Position numbers and translations under genes: made by a program. A model generated the notes under the pieces. The model had not been told where the DNA came from. It saw only the letters and a program-made list of their open reading frames with translations, and made no database searches. Shown here piece by piece: positions 18,239 to 27,343 of a stretch of DNA of 64,000 nucleotides. Each line of letters begins with the position of its first letter. Position 1 is the first letter of the stretch. Origin of the DNA: Paenibacillus sp. FSL K6-1096 (GTDB taxonomy: Bacteria > Bacillota > Bacilli > Paenibacillales > Paenibacillaceae); contig NZ_CP150274.1 in the NCBI RefSeq assembly GCF_037977055.1, positions 372,001 through 436,000 of the forward strand. The letters are read 5' to 3'.

Positions 18239-18661
18239 CTAATATACTGCCGGACAATCTCCCTGTGTCGGGGTGAAGAAGCAATGCGCCTTGAAGCGGC
18301 CGGTGTTCTGCTGATTGTACCAGGTCGCCGGGCAATCCCCGACCGGCCGGAAGAACCACAGCGCATTCGAGGCCGGCCAAGTCCGTTCCCCGTTAATCGC
18401 ACGTCTGGCCAGCCGGATATCGGCTTCCCGGGCCCGCTGATAGAAGTAGCTCTTCTGCGGCGCCTCGAATCCCCCAGGGCTCTGATACACCATGTCATTC
18501 ACACTGCGGATGTTGTTGAAATCCAGACAGTTGCCCAGAATCCGGTTCACACCGACATTTCCCACCATGAGCATCCCCAGATCCCCATCCTCTTCAGCCT
18601 CTGCCCGCATCAGCCTGGCAAGCACCCTTACATCCTCCGAGTTTGCTTTGATGACGGCCAC
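18239..18661 (-). CDS. cwlJ: Spore cortex-lytic hydrolase CwlJ
   Basis: Cell wall hydrolase of the SleB/CwlJ family, 140 residues, without signal peptide, as expected for CwlJ, which is made in the mother cell. Family features are the early ARLMRAEAEEDGDLGMLMVGNVGVNRI block with the candidate catalytic glutamate, and the C-terminal ALWFFRPVGDCPATWYNQ region. The start is GTG with AAGGAGGAG upstream. It is followed 40 bases later by gerQ, whose product is required for CwlJ to assemble in the coat. Confidence 0.93.
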   Translation of the reverse strand: MAVIKANSEDVRVLARLMRAEAEEDGDLGMLMVGNVGVNRILGNCLDFNNIRSVNDMVYQSPGGFEAPQKSYFYQRAREADIRLARRAINGERTWPASNALWFFRPVGDCPATWYNQQNTGRFKAHCFFTPTQGDCPAVY

Positions 18662-18830
18662 GCGTTCTCCTCCTTACCTTTTTTTCATTGGCAGTCATGG
18701 AACCTAGCCAACTTCGCAAGCCTGCGCCCTGTTTCCTGCACGCTGTATTGTATGTGCATCCGCCCAAGTGGTGACAGTCCCCGCCCAAATTTATCCATGG
18801 TGTTATTCGTCAGCAGCACTCCATTAGGGT

Positions 18831-20198
18831 TCAGGTCTCACGATCGGCCCGTTCCATCTCACCATTGCTGCCAAAGTATAAAGACTGAACTCTTCCGTTC
18901 TCTTCCCTCACAAATTCCACTTCTACTAAGTCCTCACTAAAGAAAAAACGGGTGTCGGTCATGGGATACATTGTGAGAGTCATACCGTTATTGAATCGCA
19001 TATAAAGCCGTTCGTGTTCCACAAATACATCAGCGATTATAACTTGCCCCCCCAATTCATTGTTAAACCGGTACCTCCCAGTATAATGCTTGTACACAGA
19101 GGGATCGATTTCAGCGATAATTCTCTCTGCCGAGGGCAGCGGAGGCTCGTAATCCTCACCGCACAGGATATGCTCCATCGCACCAACTACTTGCTGGATA
19201 TACTGAAGGTCTTTGTCGGTGTTTAACAAAACAATGAGCGTCATGTCTTGATCAATATAACGTTTCATGAGGGTAGCATAGCCTGGCCATCCTCCATTAT
19301 GGCTTACGACGCGCCCCATTCCCTCTTTTGTCTCAATAATCCATCCCAATCCATACTCGCAGGGTTCATCGCTGTCCAACCGTACTGGTGTAAACAACTC
19401 ATCACGTAATGAAGCAACCAGGAAATCATCCCTGTACAGAGCCCGGTCTAATTTCAGAAGATCATCCAGAGTACTATTGACTGTGCCGTCCCCCTGAATT
19501 CCGTCTAAATACCTTACATAATCCAGTTCCTTCAGAGTATCAGGTAGTACAAAAGCCGCATCGTCAAAGGAATAAACAAAACCATAGGCGTAGCCGGGAA
19601 TCTCCTCTTCTTCAATGCGCCGGTTGTATACTCTCGTATGGTTCATTTCTAAGGGTATGAAGAGTTGCTCCTTTAAAAAAACAGCAAAGGTCTGTCCGGA
19701 AATTAGTTCAATTAATAGAGCCAGGATTACATACCCTGTATTGCAGTACATCCATCTAGTGTTAGACGGGAATAATAACTTAGGCTTATACTGAATCAAC
19801 ATGTTTAACACGTCTTGATTCGTGGCGATGGCAGAACGGTCCCAATGCTTAGCAAACAATTCCATGTAATCCGGCAGCCCGGATGTATGCCCCAGCAAAT
19901 GCCGTATTGTAATATCCGAATAAGGAAAATCGGGAATCCAGGCCGTCACCAAATCATCAAGTTCAACCTTACCGCTCTGATGCAGGAATACAATCCCTAA
20001 GGCTGTTATAGGCTTCGAAAGTGAAGCCAGCTCAAATACAGAGTCCACAGTAAGCTTTCGGCCGTTTCGAAAGTCCGCCAGTCCGATACTCTCCTTCAGC
20101 AACACTTCTCCTTGATCTGCGATTAAAAATGCACCGTTAATAGCATTCTGCTCACGAATAGATGTCAAAAAAGCCTCCAAATGCTCGCGCTTATTCAT
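18831..20198 (-). CDS. Serine hydrolase, class C beta-lactamase fold
   Basis: Protein of about 455 residues in the beta-lactamase/penicillin-binding-protein-like family. The SxxK motif is SLSK near residues 59-62, YCN supplies the tyrosine motif, and SHNGGWPGY replaces the usual KTG-like motif. No signal peptide is seen, suggesting a cytoplasmic esterase or peptidase rather than an antibiotic lactamase. A C-terminal lipocalin-like region follows after about residue 360. The ATG at 20198 is preferred because AGGGGGA lies eight bases upstream. A Fur-like box lies immediately upstream. Substrate unknown. Confidence 0.82.
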   Translation of the reverse strand: MNKREHLEAFLTSIREQNAINGAFLIADQGEVLLKESIGLADFRNGRKLTVDSVFELASLSKPITALGIVFLHQSGKVELDDLVTAWIPDFPYSDITIRHLLGHTSGLPDYMELFAKHWDRSAIATNQDVLNMLIQYKPKLLFPSNTRWMYCNTGYVILALLIELISGQTFAVFLKEQLFIPLEMNHTRVYNRRIEEEEIPGYAYGFVYSFDDAAFVLPDTLKELDYVRYLDGIQGDGTVNSTLDDLLKLDRALYRDDFLVASLRDELFTPVRLDSDEPCEYGLGWIIETKEGMGRVVSHNGGWPGYATLMKRYIDQDMTLIVLLNTDKDLQYIQQVVGAMEHILCGEDYEPPLPSAERIIAEIDPSVYKHYTGRYRFNNELGGQVIIADVFVEHERLYMRFNNGMTLTMYPMTDTRFFFSEDLVEVEFVREENGRVQSLYFGSNGEMERADRET

Positions 20199-20212
20199 TA
20201 TCAAGTTCCCCC

Positions 20213-20231
20213 TACATTGAGAATCATTATT
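20213..20231 (-). promoter_or_regulatory. Candidate Fur box before the serine hydrolase gene
   Basis: On the minus strand AATAATGAT followed by TCTCAATGTA matches the Fur consensus at 15 of 19 positions and shares the ATGATTCTCA core with the siderophore Fur box at 9047. It is 14 bases from the start codon, close enough to block transcription or initiation. Confidence 0.55.
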
Positions 20232-20311
20232 ATACGAGTCAACGAATTAATAAGTTTCATTAAACTGCTTGTTCGCTTGTCTGAGCGTTATCAGTTTAAT
20301 TTGACAGCTAT

Positions 20312-20345
20312 AAAAATACCCCACCTCCATAATGGAGCCGGGGTA
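20312..20345 (-). terminator. Terminator after the DUF2500-like gene
   Basis: On the minus strand TACCCC/GGGGTA and CTCCAT/ATGGAG form a hairpin followed by TTTTTAT. It lies about 33 bases past the stop. Confidence 0.85.
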
Positions 20346-20377
20346 CATGCAACTTAATCAGGATGCCGATGATCTGG

Positions 20378-20773
20378 CTACTCCGCCGTAGAATAATGAT
20401 GAGGGCGCCGCTGGAAGCCGCGGTACCGCGTGCCCTGGTAGGTCAGCAGCCCCCGGTCGCCCTCTGCACTGAGGCCATATTCCTGGCCGTCTACCTTGAA
20501 CTCCCTCCGCACCCCATCCTCTGCCTCATACGTCAGATAATAGGTCGTGCTGGTCCGGCTGGAGAGATTGTCTTCCTGCGACTGCTGCTGGCGCACCTCG
20601 GTCCGCTTGCTTACAATGCGGGCGGGAATGGACTGCAGGGGGGCGTTATTGTTACGGCTCCACTGCAGCAGTCCCTTGCCAGCCGACACAGCAATGATCC
20701 CCAGGACCAGCACAAGAAAGACCGGCAGCACCGTTCCGGTAAAATCGAACATCCAGGACGGATCACTTCCCAT
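20378..20773 (-). CDS. DUF2500-like membrane-anchored protein
   Basis: Protein of 131 residues with one membrane segment (about residues 10-32) and an extracytoplasmic domain of about 90 residues. It resembles DUF2500 proteins in its IPARIVSKRTEV strand and the TYYLTYEAEDGVRREF block. Function is unknown. The ATG at 20773 is chosen over an upstream TTG because AGGGGGAAGAG precedes it at correct spacing. Single-gene unit with its own terminator. Confidence 0.7.
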   Translation of the reverse strand: MGSDPSWMFDFTGTVLPVFLVLVLGIIAVSAGKGLLQWSRNNNAPLQSIPARIVSKRTEVRQQQSQEDNLSSRTSTTYYLTYEAEDGVRREFKVDGQEYGLSAEGDRGLLTYQGTRYRGFQRRPHHYSTAE

Positions 20774-20868
20774 AGGTCTCTTCCCCCTTTTTCCCAAGTA
20801 TTGACTTCCCTGCCTCGGCAGGTGTCACTAATGTATATGCCTCTTGACTGCGAGACAGTATACATACT

Positions 20869-20913
20869 AAAAAGACCATTCAGGTTCCGGTTGTACGGAG
20901 GCCTAAATGGTCT
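20869..20913 (-). terminator. Terminator after the small cysteine-rich gene
   Basis: On the minus strand AGACCATT and AATGGTCT pair, enclosing a second short stem, and are followed by TTTTTAG. It lies 27 bases past the small gene's stop. Confidence 0.8.
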
Positions 20914-20939
20914 TCTCTGCTGCCTGCGGAGCGGTTAGA

Positions 20940-21116
20940 TTACGCATGTACAAGGTCTAACAATTGTTTGGTTTCATTAGCTTCTTCCGGCAGCATACCG
21001 TTGTCTGCCCAGCAGGCTCTGCATTGCTCTTCAGTCTGGCACAGGTGGGCGTCTTCGCAGTTATAGCACAATTGCAGCAGGTTTCTGGTCATATAATCCG
21101 TTTCAAAAGTTGTCAT
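20940..21116 (-). CDS. Small cysteine-rich protein, 58 residues
   Basis: Short ORF, MTTFETDYMTRNLLQLC to a C-terminal DLVHA. Cysteines at 17, 20, 26, 32 and 35 include two CxxC pairs (CYNC and CRAC), which could bind one zinc ion or an iron-sulfur cluster. A strong TAGGAGAGA ribosome site precedes the ATG and a terminator follows, so it is probably a real gene. Function unknown. The spacing suggests a stand-alone metal-binding peptide rather than a fragment of a larger protein. Confidence 0.7.
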   Translation of the reverse strand: MTTFETDYMTRNLLQLCYNCEDAHLCQTEEQCRACWADNGMLPEEANETKQLLDLVHA

Positions 21117-21257
21117 TTTAATCTCTCCTATTCGGGATGAAAGTTTGTGAAAAAATGAACTTGTTTTCTATGTGTTAAATATATCACAGGATTCAAAGTT
21201 TGTCATGTGATTTTTTTCACATTTTTAAAGAAAATTTTAAATAAGATTTTTTCTTAT

Positions 21258-21291
21258 TAAAAAGAGACTGCCTGCATAAACAGACAGCCTC
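21258..21291 (-). terminator. Terminator after the beta-propeller lipoprotein gene
   Basis: On the minus strand GAGGCTGTCTG pairs (with two G-T pairs) with CAGGCAGTCTC and is followed by TTTTTAAT. It lies 30 bases past the stop. Confidence 0.8.
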
Positions 21292-21320
21292 CCTTGGCTA
21301 TATTACTACATTAACTGCAA

Positions 21321-22613
21321 CTACATGACCCGCCAGCTTTCCCCGCCGCTGGTGGTCTGCAGCAGGATCGACTTGCGCTCCTCTTCCTTGGCAATCAGCA
21401 GCCAGCCCACATCCTTGGTGATGAACTGAAGCTTCACAATCTCAGGGTATTCCAGAAGCTTGGACTGCAGCACGCTGCTTGGAGGAAGCGCCGTCCAGCT
21501 CTGCCCCTGATTCACCGTCTTATACAGTATGTTGCCTTCGAGCGACCAGCCGACCTGGGAGTTCAGAAAGTCCGGGGTCATATGCCGGTTCACGCCGGAT
21601 TGGGCCGGCCGTCCGAACTGGACGAACTTCCAGTTCTCTCCCCCGTTGGCGGTAAAATAACCGTTGTAGGTCATGCTGCCTTCCTTATCCTTCTGGCACC
21701 CGACCGGCATCCATCCCCCGGTGGCATCCCCCCCGAAGAATTCGGGAACCCCGGTAACCACCCGGTCACAACCGGCAAAGCTGTCATTGACGAGAAACTC
21801 GGGTCCGGCTACCCAGCTTGCGCCGCCGTCCCGGGTCATGAAGATCTTGGGCAAGGCTCCGGTCTGCAGAGTTACAAAACCGCGCTCCGCATTATTGAAG
21901 ATCATACCGGTTGTCACACCGGCAAGCGGAATCGAGGTGTTCGGCAGATTCGGATTATACTGCTCGTTCTGCATGACCTGATTCCAGGTTGCTCCGCCAT
22001 CCTTGGTTGCGTACAGCGCTTTGTTCTCTTTGGTGCCGCTGCCCCCCCATCGGGTCATCAGCCAGCCGTCCGAGCGTGAGCTGAAATAGATGGAGGCCAG
22101 CTGATTGGAATCCGGGAATGCAGAGATCTGCCAGGTATGGCCCCCGTCCCTGGTGCGCAGCACCACAGTTTCGGTGCTCCCGAACGAGCTTCTGATAATC
22201 CAGCCGTTGCCGGGATCGGTGAAGAAGATCTCTTTGCCGTACACCGGATTGGTCAGAAACTGCACATTGGTGGCCGGGGATATATTCGCCCAGGTCTTGC
22301 CGTTGTCCAGCGTCATATACATGCGCAGCTCGTTCCGGGTAACCCCCCAGGCCAGCCCTGCAGAAGAATTGAGCAGTCTGAAATCGGTAAGCCGGGTCTG
22401 AATCTGGTATTTCGGCGCAACCTCGTTCGTTACATTCTTGTTGTCAGGGGTGATGACTGTGATCATCTGCCCTTCCTCCGGTGTCTCAGTCGGCTGCGGA
22501 GGAAGCGTAGCTTCCGGCGGAGGGGACGATGAACATGCTGAGAGAACAAACAGCGCCATAAGCAGCATCAACACCGTCCACAATACCTTGGATCCTGTTG
22601 CTTTGAATGACAA
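21321..22613 (-). CDS. BNR/Ycf48-like beta-propeller lipoprotein
   Basis: Exported lipoprotein of 430 residues. The signal peptide ends in the lipobox LSACSSS, then a Pro/Thr/Glu-rich linker to about residue 60. The rest holds repeated DxGxTW-type BNR motifs (DNGKTWANIS, DGGHTWQIS, DGGATWNQV, DGGASWVAG, GGENWKFV, QGQSWTAL, GGESWRVM), consistent with a seven-bladed propeller. Start is TTG after GAGGAGAG. Such proteins act as scaffolds or glycan-binding surface proteins. A precise role cannot be given. Confidence 0.8.
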   Translation of the reverse strand: MSFKATGSKVLWTVLMLLMALFVLSACSSSPPPEATLPPQPTETPEEGQMITVITPDNKNVTNEVAPKYQIQTRLTDFRLLNSSAGLAWGVTRNELRMYMTLDNGKTWANISPATNVQFLTNPVYGKEIFFTDPGNGWIIRSSFGSTETVVLRTRDGGHTWQISAFPDSNQLASIYFSSRSDGWLMTRWGGSGTKENKALYATKDGGATWNQVMQNEQYNPNLPNTSIPLAGVTTGMIFNNAERGFVTLQTGALPKIFMTRDGGASWVAGPEFLVNDSFAGCDRVVTGVPEFFGGDATGGWMPVGCQKDKEGSMTYNGYFTANGGENWKFVQFGRPAQSGVNRHMTPDFLNSQVGWSLEGNILYKTVNQGQSWTALPPSSVLQSKLLEYPEIVKLQFITKDVGWLLIAKEEERKSILLQTTSGGESWRVM

Positions 22614-22643
22614 TGCTTTTCTCTCCTCTTCTTCGTTAATTCC

Positions 22644-24029
22644 TTATTTCTTCGTATTCAGATTGCTTCGCTTATACCCGTATAACGAATAGATGAACAG
22701 CCCGATGGCCACCCAGATCACGAAGCCGATCCAGGTCTCCCGTCCCAGGCTGTACATCAGGTAGCCGCAGATTGCGGCACTGAGGAGCGGAATGAGCGGA
22801 ACCCAAGGAACCTGGAAGCCTCTTCTGAGATCAGTTTTCGTCCGGCGGAGCGTAATGACGCCAAGCGAGACGACCAGGAAGGCAAACAACGTTCCGATGC
22901 TGGTCAGGTTCGCCAGCCGGTCCAGCGGGACGAAGCCGGTCAGCACAGCAATAATGCTGCCTACCATCCAGGTGCTGCGCACCGGGGTATGCGTCTTGGG
23001 GCTGACCTTGGACAAGCTCTGCGGCAGAAGACCGTCACGCGAGATGGCGAACAGCAGCCGGGTCTGACCGAACAGCATGACCAGCAGAACCGTAGTCATC
23101 CCTGCGATCGCTCCAACCGAGATTAAACCCGCGATCATATTCTGGTCTACGAACCGCAGCGCGTACGAGACTGGATCACTGACGTTCAGGCTCTGATACG
23201 GCACAATTCCCGTCAGCACCAGGGAGACGGCTATATACAGCACGGTACATATGGCAAGCGATGAGATGATCCCGATCGGCAGGTCGCGCTGCGGGCGCTT
23301 CACTTCCTCGGCGGCCGTCGAGAGAGCATCGAATCCGATATAAGCAAAGAACACGGTGGCCGCTCCGTTCATGACACCATGAAATCCAAACGGCAGAAAA
23401 GGCGTCCAGTTCTCCGGCTTCACATAGAAAATCCCGGTGAAGATAAACAGCAGCACCACGGAAATCTTGATCGCTACCATCACTGTGTTGAAGCGGGCGG
23501 TCTCCTTGACTCCCCGTGTCAGCAGGTAGGAGATCAGCAGAATAATGATGACGGCCGGTAAGTTAATAAAGGTTCCCTTCTCCGCATTATACGCTCCAGA
23601 CAAAGCTGTGGGCAAATGGATGCCGAAGCCTTCCAGCAAGCCCTGGAAATAACCGGACCAGCCGCTGCTGACTGCGGCAGCCGCAACCCCGTATTCCAGC
23701 ACAAGATCCCAGCCCAGCACCCAGGCCAGCAATTCACCGAAAGCCACATAGCTGTAAGCATAAGCGCTGCCGGATACAGGCAGGGTGGACGCAAATTCAG
23801 AATAACACAGTGCGGAGAGCACACAGGCAATGCCGGCAATGATAAAGGACAGAATAAGTCCGGGACCGGCATGCTCCGCAGCCGCCACACCTGTCATAAC
23901 AAAGATCCCGGTGCCGATAATGGCCCCGACTCCGAGCATGGTCAAATCAAGTGCGCCGAGGGTCTTGCTAAGCTTCTCCGCTCCTGCATTCTGGGGAATG
24001 GCCAGCGGTTTTTTGCGGAATAAATCCAT
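22644..24029 (-). CDS. APC family amino acid permease (CAT type)
   Basis: Amino acid transporter of 461 residues with about twelve membrane segments. The GVGAIIGTGIFVMTG motif in segment 1 and FFAYIGFDALSTAAEEVKRPQRDLPIGI in segment 6 match the cationic amino acid transporter branch (YfnA/YhdG-like). The N-terminal FRKKPL start is typical of that group. The ATG has AGGAGCG ten bases upstream. It is transcribed divergently from the lactate dehydrogenase gene. Substrate not determinable. Confidence 0.88.
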   Translation of the reverse strand: MDLFRKKPLAIPQNAGAEKLSKTLGALDLTMLGVGAIIGTGIFVMTGVAAAEHAGPGLILSFIIAGIACVLSALCYSEFASTLPVSGSAYAYSYVAFGELLAWVLGWDLVLEYGVAAAAVSSGWSGYFQGLLEGFGIHLPTALSGAYNAEKGTFINLPAVIIILLISYLLTRGVKETARFNTVMVAIKISVVLLFIFTGIFYVKPENWTPFLPFGFHGVMNGAATVFFAYIGFDALSTAAEEVKRPQRDLPIGIISSLAICTVLYIAVSLVLTGIVPYQSLNVSDPVSYALRFVDQNMIAGLISVGAIAGMTTVLLVMLFGQTRLLFAISRDGLLPQSLSKVSPKTHTPVRSTWMVGSIIAVLTGFVPLDRLANLTSIGTLFAFLVVSLGVITLRRTKTDLRRGFQVPWVPLIPLLSAAICGYLMYSLGRETWIGFVIWVAIGLFIYSLYGYKRSNLNTKK

Positions 24030-24232
24030 ACTTCAGTTCGCTCCTGTCAAATGGTTGAGTAGACAACATAAATACCTTTGTTAGCTTGTCCATTTTGGGG
24101 TAATGGATTAAATGCGGACAGCTTGAAAACACTATCCCTAGAGATTATGATGGATAAGATTGGACCGCAAGTGGAACGGCTCTGCCTTCCTGATCACCCA
24201 AATAAATTACAAATGCTGGAGGAGATTCAACC

Positions 24233-25156
24233 ATGGCCCCATTTAAGCCCAATCGTGTCGTAGTGATCGGCACCGGCGCAGTCGGAACGACAACCGCCTA
24301 CACACTGCTGCTGCGCAAACGGATGCCCGAGCTTGTACTGATCGATGTCAATCATCAGAAGGCGCTTGGCGAAGCGCTGGATATGAATCATGGCTTGCCC
24401 TTTGTGGGAGGCGTCAAGCTGTGGGCAGGTACCTATGAGGATTGCCGCGAAGCCGACATCATTATCGTCACAGCCGGAGCCTCACAGAAGCCCGGTGAGA
24501 CCCGTATCGACCTGCTCCGCAAGAACATCTCGATCTTCAAAGACATTATCCAGAAAATTACGAAATTCAATCATCATGCCATCCTGCTGATTGCTACCAA
24601 CCCGGTCGATATTCTGGCCTATGCCACCCTGAAGATCAGCGGCTTCGACCGCAGACGGGTCATCGGGTCCGGGACGGTGCTCGACAGCGCCCGCTTCCGT
24701 TATCTGATCGGTAAGCATAAGGAGATCGACCCCCGCAGCATCCATGGACAGATCATCGGGGAGCACGGCGATTCCGAGCTGCCGGTCTGGAGCCTGGCCA
24801 ATGTCGCAGGCATTGATCTCGGCTTCGATGAAGCCGAGCGCAAGGAGATCTTCGAGGACACGAAGAATGCAGCATACGAGATCATCGATGCCAAAGGTTC
24901 TACCTCCTACGCCATCGCCCTGGCCCTGGACCGGATTGTAGCCTCCATCCTGAACAATGAAGGCTCTGTGCTGAATGTATCCACACTCCTGAACAACTAT
25001 AACGGCGTATCCGATGTATTCCTCGGCGCACCGTGTGTCGTTGACCGCACCGGCGTCCGCGAGGTGCTGGATCTTCCGCTCAGTCCGGAAGAGCAGAGCC
25101 TCTTCCAGCAGTCAGCTGACAAGCTCAAGAGCGAGATTGCCAAGCTGGAGCTCTAG
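24233..25156 (+). CDS. ldh: L-lactate dehydrogenase
   Basis: NAD-dependent L-lactate dehydrogenase, 307 residues. The nucleotide-binding loop is GTGAVGTTTAYTL, NPVDILAY is the substrate/cofactor loop, and GEHGDSELPVW carries the catalytic histidine. The ATG at 24233 is preceded by GGAGGAGA. The usual Gln at the substrate-specificity loop (SQKPGETR) favours lactate over malate, since malate dehydrogenases have Arg there. Members of the family also include hydroxyisocaproate enzymes, so lactate is likely but not certain. Confidence 0.92.
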   Translation: MAPFKPNRVVVIGTGAVGTTTAYTLLLRKRMPELVLIDVNHQKALGEALDMNHGLPFVGGVKLWAGTYEDCREADIIIVTAGASQKPGETRIDLLRKNISIFKDIIQKITKFNHHAILLIATNPVDILAYATLKISGFDRRRVIGSGTVLDSARFRYLIGKHKEIDPRSIHGQIIGEHGDSELPVWSLANVAGIDLGFDEAERKEIFEDTKNAAYEIIDAKGSTSYAIALALDRIVASILNNEGSVLNVSTLLNNYNGVSDVFLGAPCVVDRTGVREVLDLPLSPEEQSLFQQSADKLKSEIAKLEL

Positions 25157-25185
25157 GAGCTCTAATTGCCCGGCATGGACAGACC

Positions 25186-25213
25186 AGCCGCCAATCTATT
25201 CAGATTGGCGGCT
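25186..25213 (+). terminator. Perfect hairpin after ldh, no T-run
   Basis: AGCCGCCAATCT and its exact complement flank the loop ATTC, giving 12 base pairs, 30 bases past the ldh stop. It lacks a T-run, so it may stabilise the message end rather than terminate. The rest of the gap to 25464 holds only a weak 7-bp inverted repeat (TATGAAC/GTTCATA near 25420) and no gene. Confidence 0.5.
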
Positions 25214-25464
25214 ACCAGTGCTGCTCACGAACATGCTCCCTTCAATCAGCCGCGAAGACGCGTTAACCGATTGAAGCAAAAATCGGCAAATCCCCCACAT
25301 GGTTCCTGCATTTATCCTGCATTTTTCGTCGTGATTTTGGCCCTTACCCATGTTAGCAATTCATAAGGTGGTTGTCATCATCAAAATGCACACACGGCAC
25401 AATTTATGTAGAGGTTATGAACAAAAGTTCATAGTTGAAAAGGGGGGCGGACAGACAAAACCTG

Positions 25465-26394
25465 TTATACGTTGCCGCCGCCCTGGTCCGTGAAGCTAAT
25501 CTGCAATCTCGACATCGCTTCTTCCTTCTCCCGGCTGGTTATATGTGTGTAGACAGTAGTCGTCTGTATAGATGAGTGGCCCAGCAGCTCCTGAACGGTC
25601 CGCAGGTCCGCTCCCTTGCGCAGCAGCATGGTGGCGAAGGAATGCCGCAGCTTATGGCTCGAATAGGCACGCTGCTGGGACGGCGGGACCTCACGCTGGA
25701 AGCGGCTGAAGGTATCCGCAGCGATGCCCTGGATTCCGCGGATTGACAGCCTGCGGCCTTTCTGTGAGATGAACATCGCTTCCTCCTTACTGCGCCAAGG
25801 CGTCAGCCGGTCGGCCAGCGCCTGGTCCAGATAAGGGGCAATATCCTCCGGGACCGGAACATTCCGCCATTTCCGCCCTTTACCGAAGACCCGCAGGGTG
25901 CGTCTGTCTATATTATAATCACTCAGATTCAGGGTATGGACCTCCCCCACCCGCAGTCCCATATAAGACATCAGCAGGAAGACCGCCAGGTTGCGGCTCC
26001 GGTATTTGCCGTCCACTGCTGACAGGAAGCGCTGCAGCTCCGCCTCCTCCAGATAGACCGGCTCCCGGTTCTTCTCGGTCCGGGACTTCTTGATTCCGGC
26101 GGCCGGATTATGGGCGAGCAGCTCCAGCTCGGTTAATGCCTTGAACAGGCAGCTTACCGAAGCATGCTTGCGGTTACGGGTGGCATCGCTTACCCCGCGT
26201 TCGCGGACCGAGGTCAGGTAAGATACCACATGCAGCTTCTTGACACTCGCCAGCTCTTTTCCGTTCAGGCTCGCCAGGAACTCCCGGGCATCCGCGAGGT
26301 AAGATTTCCGGGTATACGCAGTATATCCGGCGTCCTTCATCCAGATGACAAAAGCCTCCAGCTCTTCTTCATAATTCTGCTCCAGCTCATTCAT
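25465..26394 (-). CDS. Tyrosine recombinase/integrase, XerC/D-like
   Basis: Site-specific recombinase of 309 residues with an N-terminal SAM-like core-binding domain (residues 5-95) and a catalytic domain. The catalytic set is visible: Arg in GLRVGE, the His and Arg of SHKLRHSF, His in GHSSIQTT and the nucleophile Tyr in VYTHI. Unusually, its ATG overlaps the stop of the upstream LysR gene by four bases, so it is co-translated with that regulator. It is not in the usual xerC or xerD context. It could be a Xer paralogue or a domesticated integrase. Confidence 0.88.
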   Translation of the reverse strand: MNELEQNYEEELEAFVIWMKDAGYTAYTRKSYLADAREFLASLNGKELASVKKLHVVSYLTSVRERGVSDATRNRKHASVSCLFKALTELELLAHNPAAGIKKSRTEKNREPVYLEEAELQRFLSAVDGKYRSRNLAVFLLMSYMGLRVGEVHTLNLSDYNIDRRTLRVFGKGRKWRNVPVPEDIAPYLDQALADRLTPWRSKEEAMFISQKGRRLSIRGIQGIAADTFSRFQREVPPSQQRAYSSHKLRHSFATMLLRKGADLRTVQELLGHSSIQTTTVYTHITSREKEEAMSRLQISFTDQGGGNV

Positions 26395-27329
26395 CCCTGT
26401 ATAACCCCCTCTCCCTCAGCCCCTCTTAAGTCCGCCGATCTCCATAGCGCTGCGTGTTGCTCTATGGTTCTGAGAAACTCGCTGAGCGCAGGTGACTGCC
26501 ACTTCTTGTTGTGATAGACGACCTGGGTCGCCACCCGCTGTGACTGGTCATCCCAGTTCAGAAGCGCCAGCTTGCCTTCCGCCAGCTCCCGCTGCGCCGT
26601 AATCAGCGGAAGGAAGGAGATGCCAAGCCCGGCAATGACGCACTGCTTAATGGCCTCGATGCTCCAGAACTCCAGATTGGGATCAGGAAATACACCATGG
26701 CTGTTCAGATGTCGTTCAAACAAGGTGCGGTAGGTGCAGCCGCTCTCCGTATGCAGGATCGTTACATTCTTAAGATCAGGCGGGGTTACCTCTGCCAGCT
26801 CCCGCAGCGGGTGATCCAGCGGTGCCACCAGCGCCATCGCTTCATGGATCAGTGTGGTTGAGTACAGATCCTTATACTCTGTCTCCGGCTGCAGCAGAAA
26901 AGCGAGGTCCAGCTCCCCGGAGCGTACGAACTCCGTCAGCTCCCAGCAGGCGCCCGGCTTCAGCATAATCTGCACCTGCGGATAGCGGCTGCGGAAGTCT
27001 TTGATAATTCCGGGAAGCCGGAAGGCGGCCAGCGACTCTGGCGCGCCAATCCGCAGCGAGCCGGCAATCTCCGTCTCTGACCGGAGCGCTTTCTCCGCCA
27101 TGGTGTGGATGCTTTGAATTTCCTGGGCGTACGGCAGCAGACGGCGGCCGGCATCGGTCAGGATGATTTTTTTGCCGATCCGGTCGAACAGCGGCTGCTT
27201 AAGCTCTGCTTCAAGCGCCTGGATCTGGGCTGTAATGCTGGACTGGGCGTAATCGAGCTTCTGGGCCGCGCGGGTGAAGCTGCCGGTCTCCACGACTACC
27301 AGAAAGGTGAACAGATGCTTGGACTCCAT
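26391..27329 (-). CDS. LysR family transcriptional regulator
   Basis: LysR-type regulator of 312 residues: N-terminal winged helix (residues 1-60, TGSFTRAAQKLDYAQSSITAQI) and a C-terminal ligand-binding domain. The ATG at 27329 follows AAGGAGAG, and the open frame further upstream lacks family similarity. It is divergent from an amino acid transporter gene, the classical arrangement for control of that gene. A 7-bp inverted repeat immediately upstream is a candidate binding site. It is coupled to the downstream recombinase gene. Confidence 0.9.
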   Translation of the reverse strand: MESKHLFTFLVVVETGSFTRAAQKLDYAQSSITAQIQALEAELKQPLFDRIGKKIILTDAGRRLLPYAQEIQSIHTMAEKALRSETEIAGSLRIGAPESLAAFRLPGIIKDFRSRYPQVQIMLKPGACWELTEFVRSGELDLAFLLQPETEYKDLYSTTLIHEAMALVAPLDHPLRELAEVTPPDLKNVTILHTESGCTYRTLFERHLNSHGVFPDPNLEFWSIEAIKQCVIAGLGISFLPLITAQRELAEGKLALLNWDDQSQRVATQVVYHNKKWQSPALSEFLRTIEQHAALWRSADLRGAEGEGVIQG

Positions 27330-27343
27330 AGCGCTCTCCTTCC

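Noticed and set aside
24078..24263. Plus-strand frame upstream of ldh.
   Set aside because: Overlaps the ldh ribosome site and start in another frame, without its own ribosome site.
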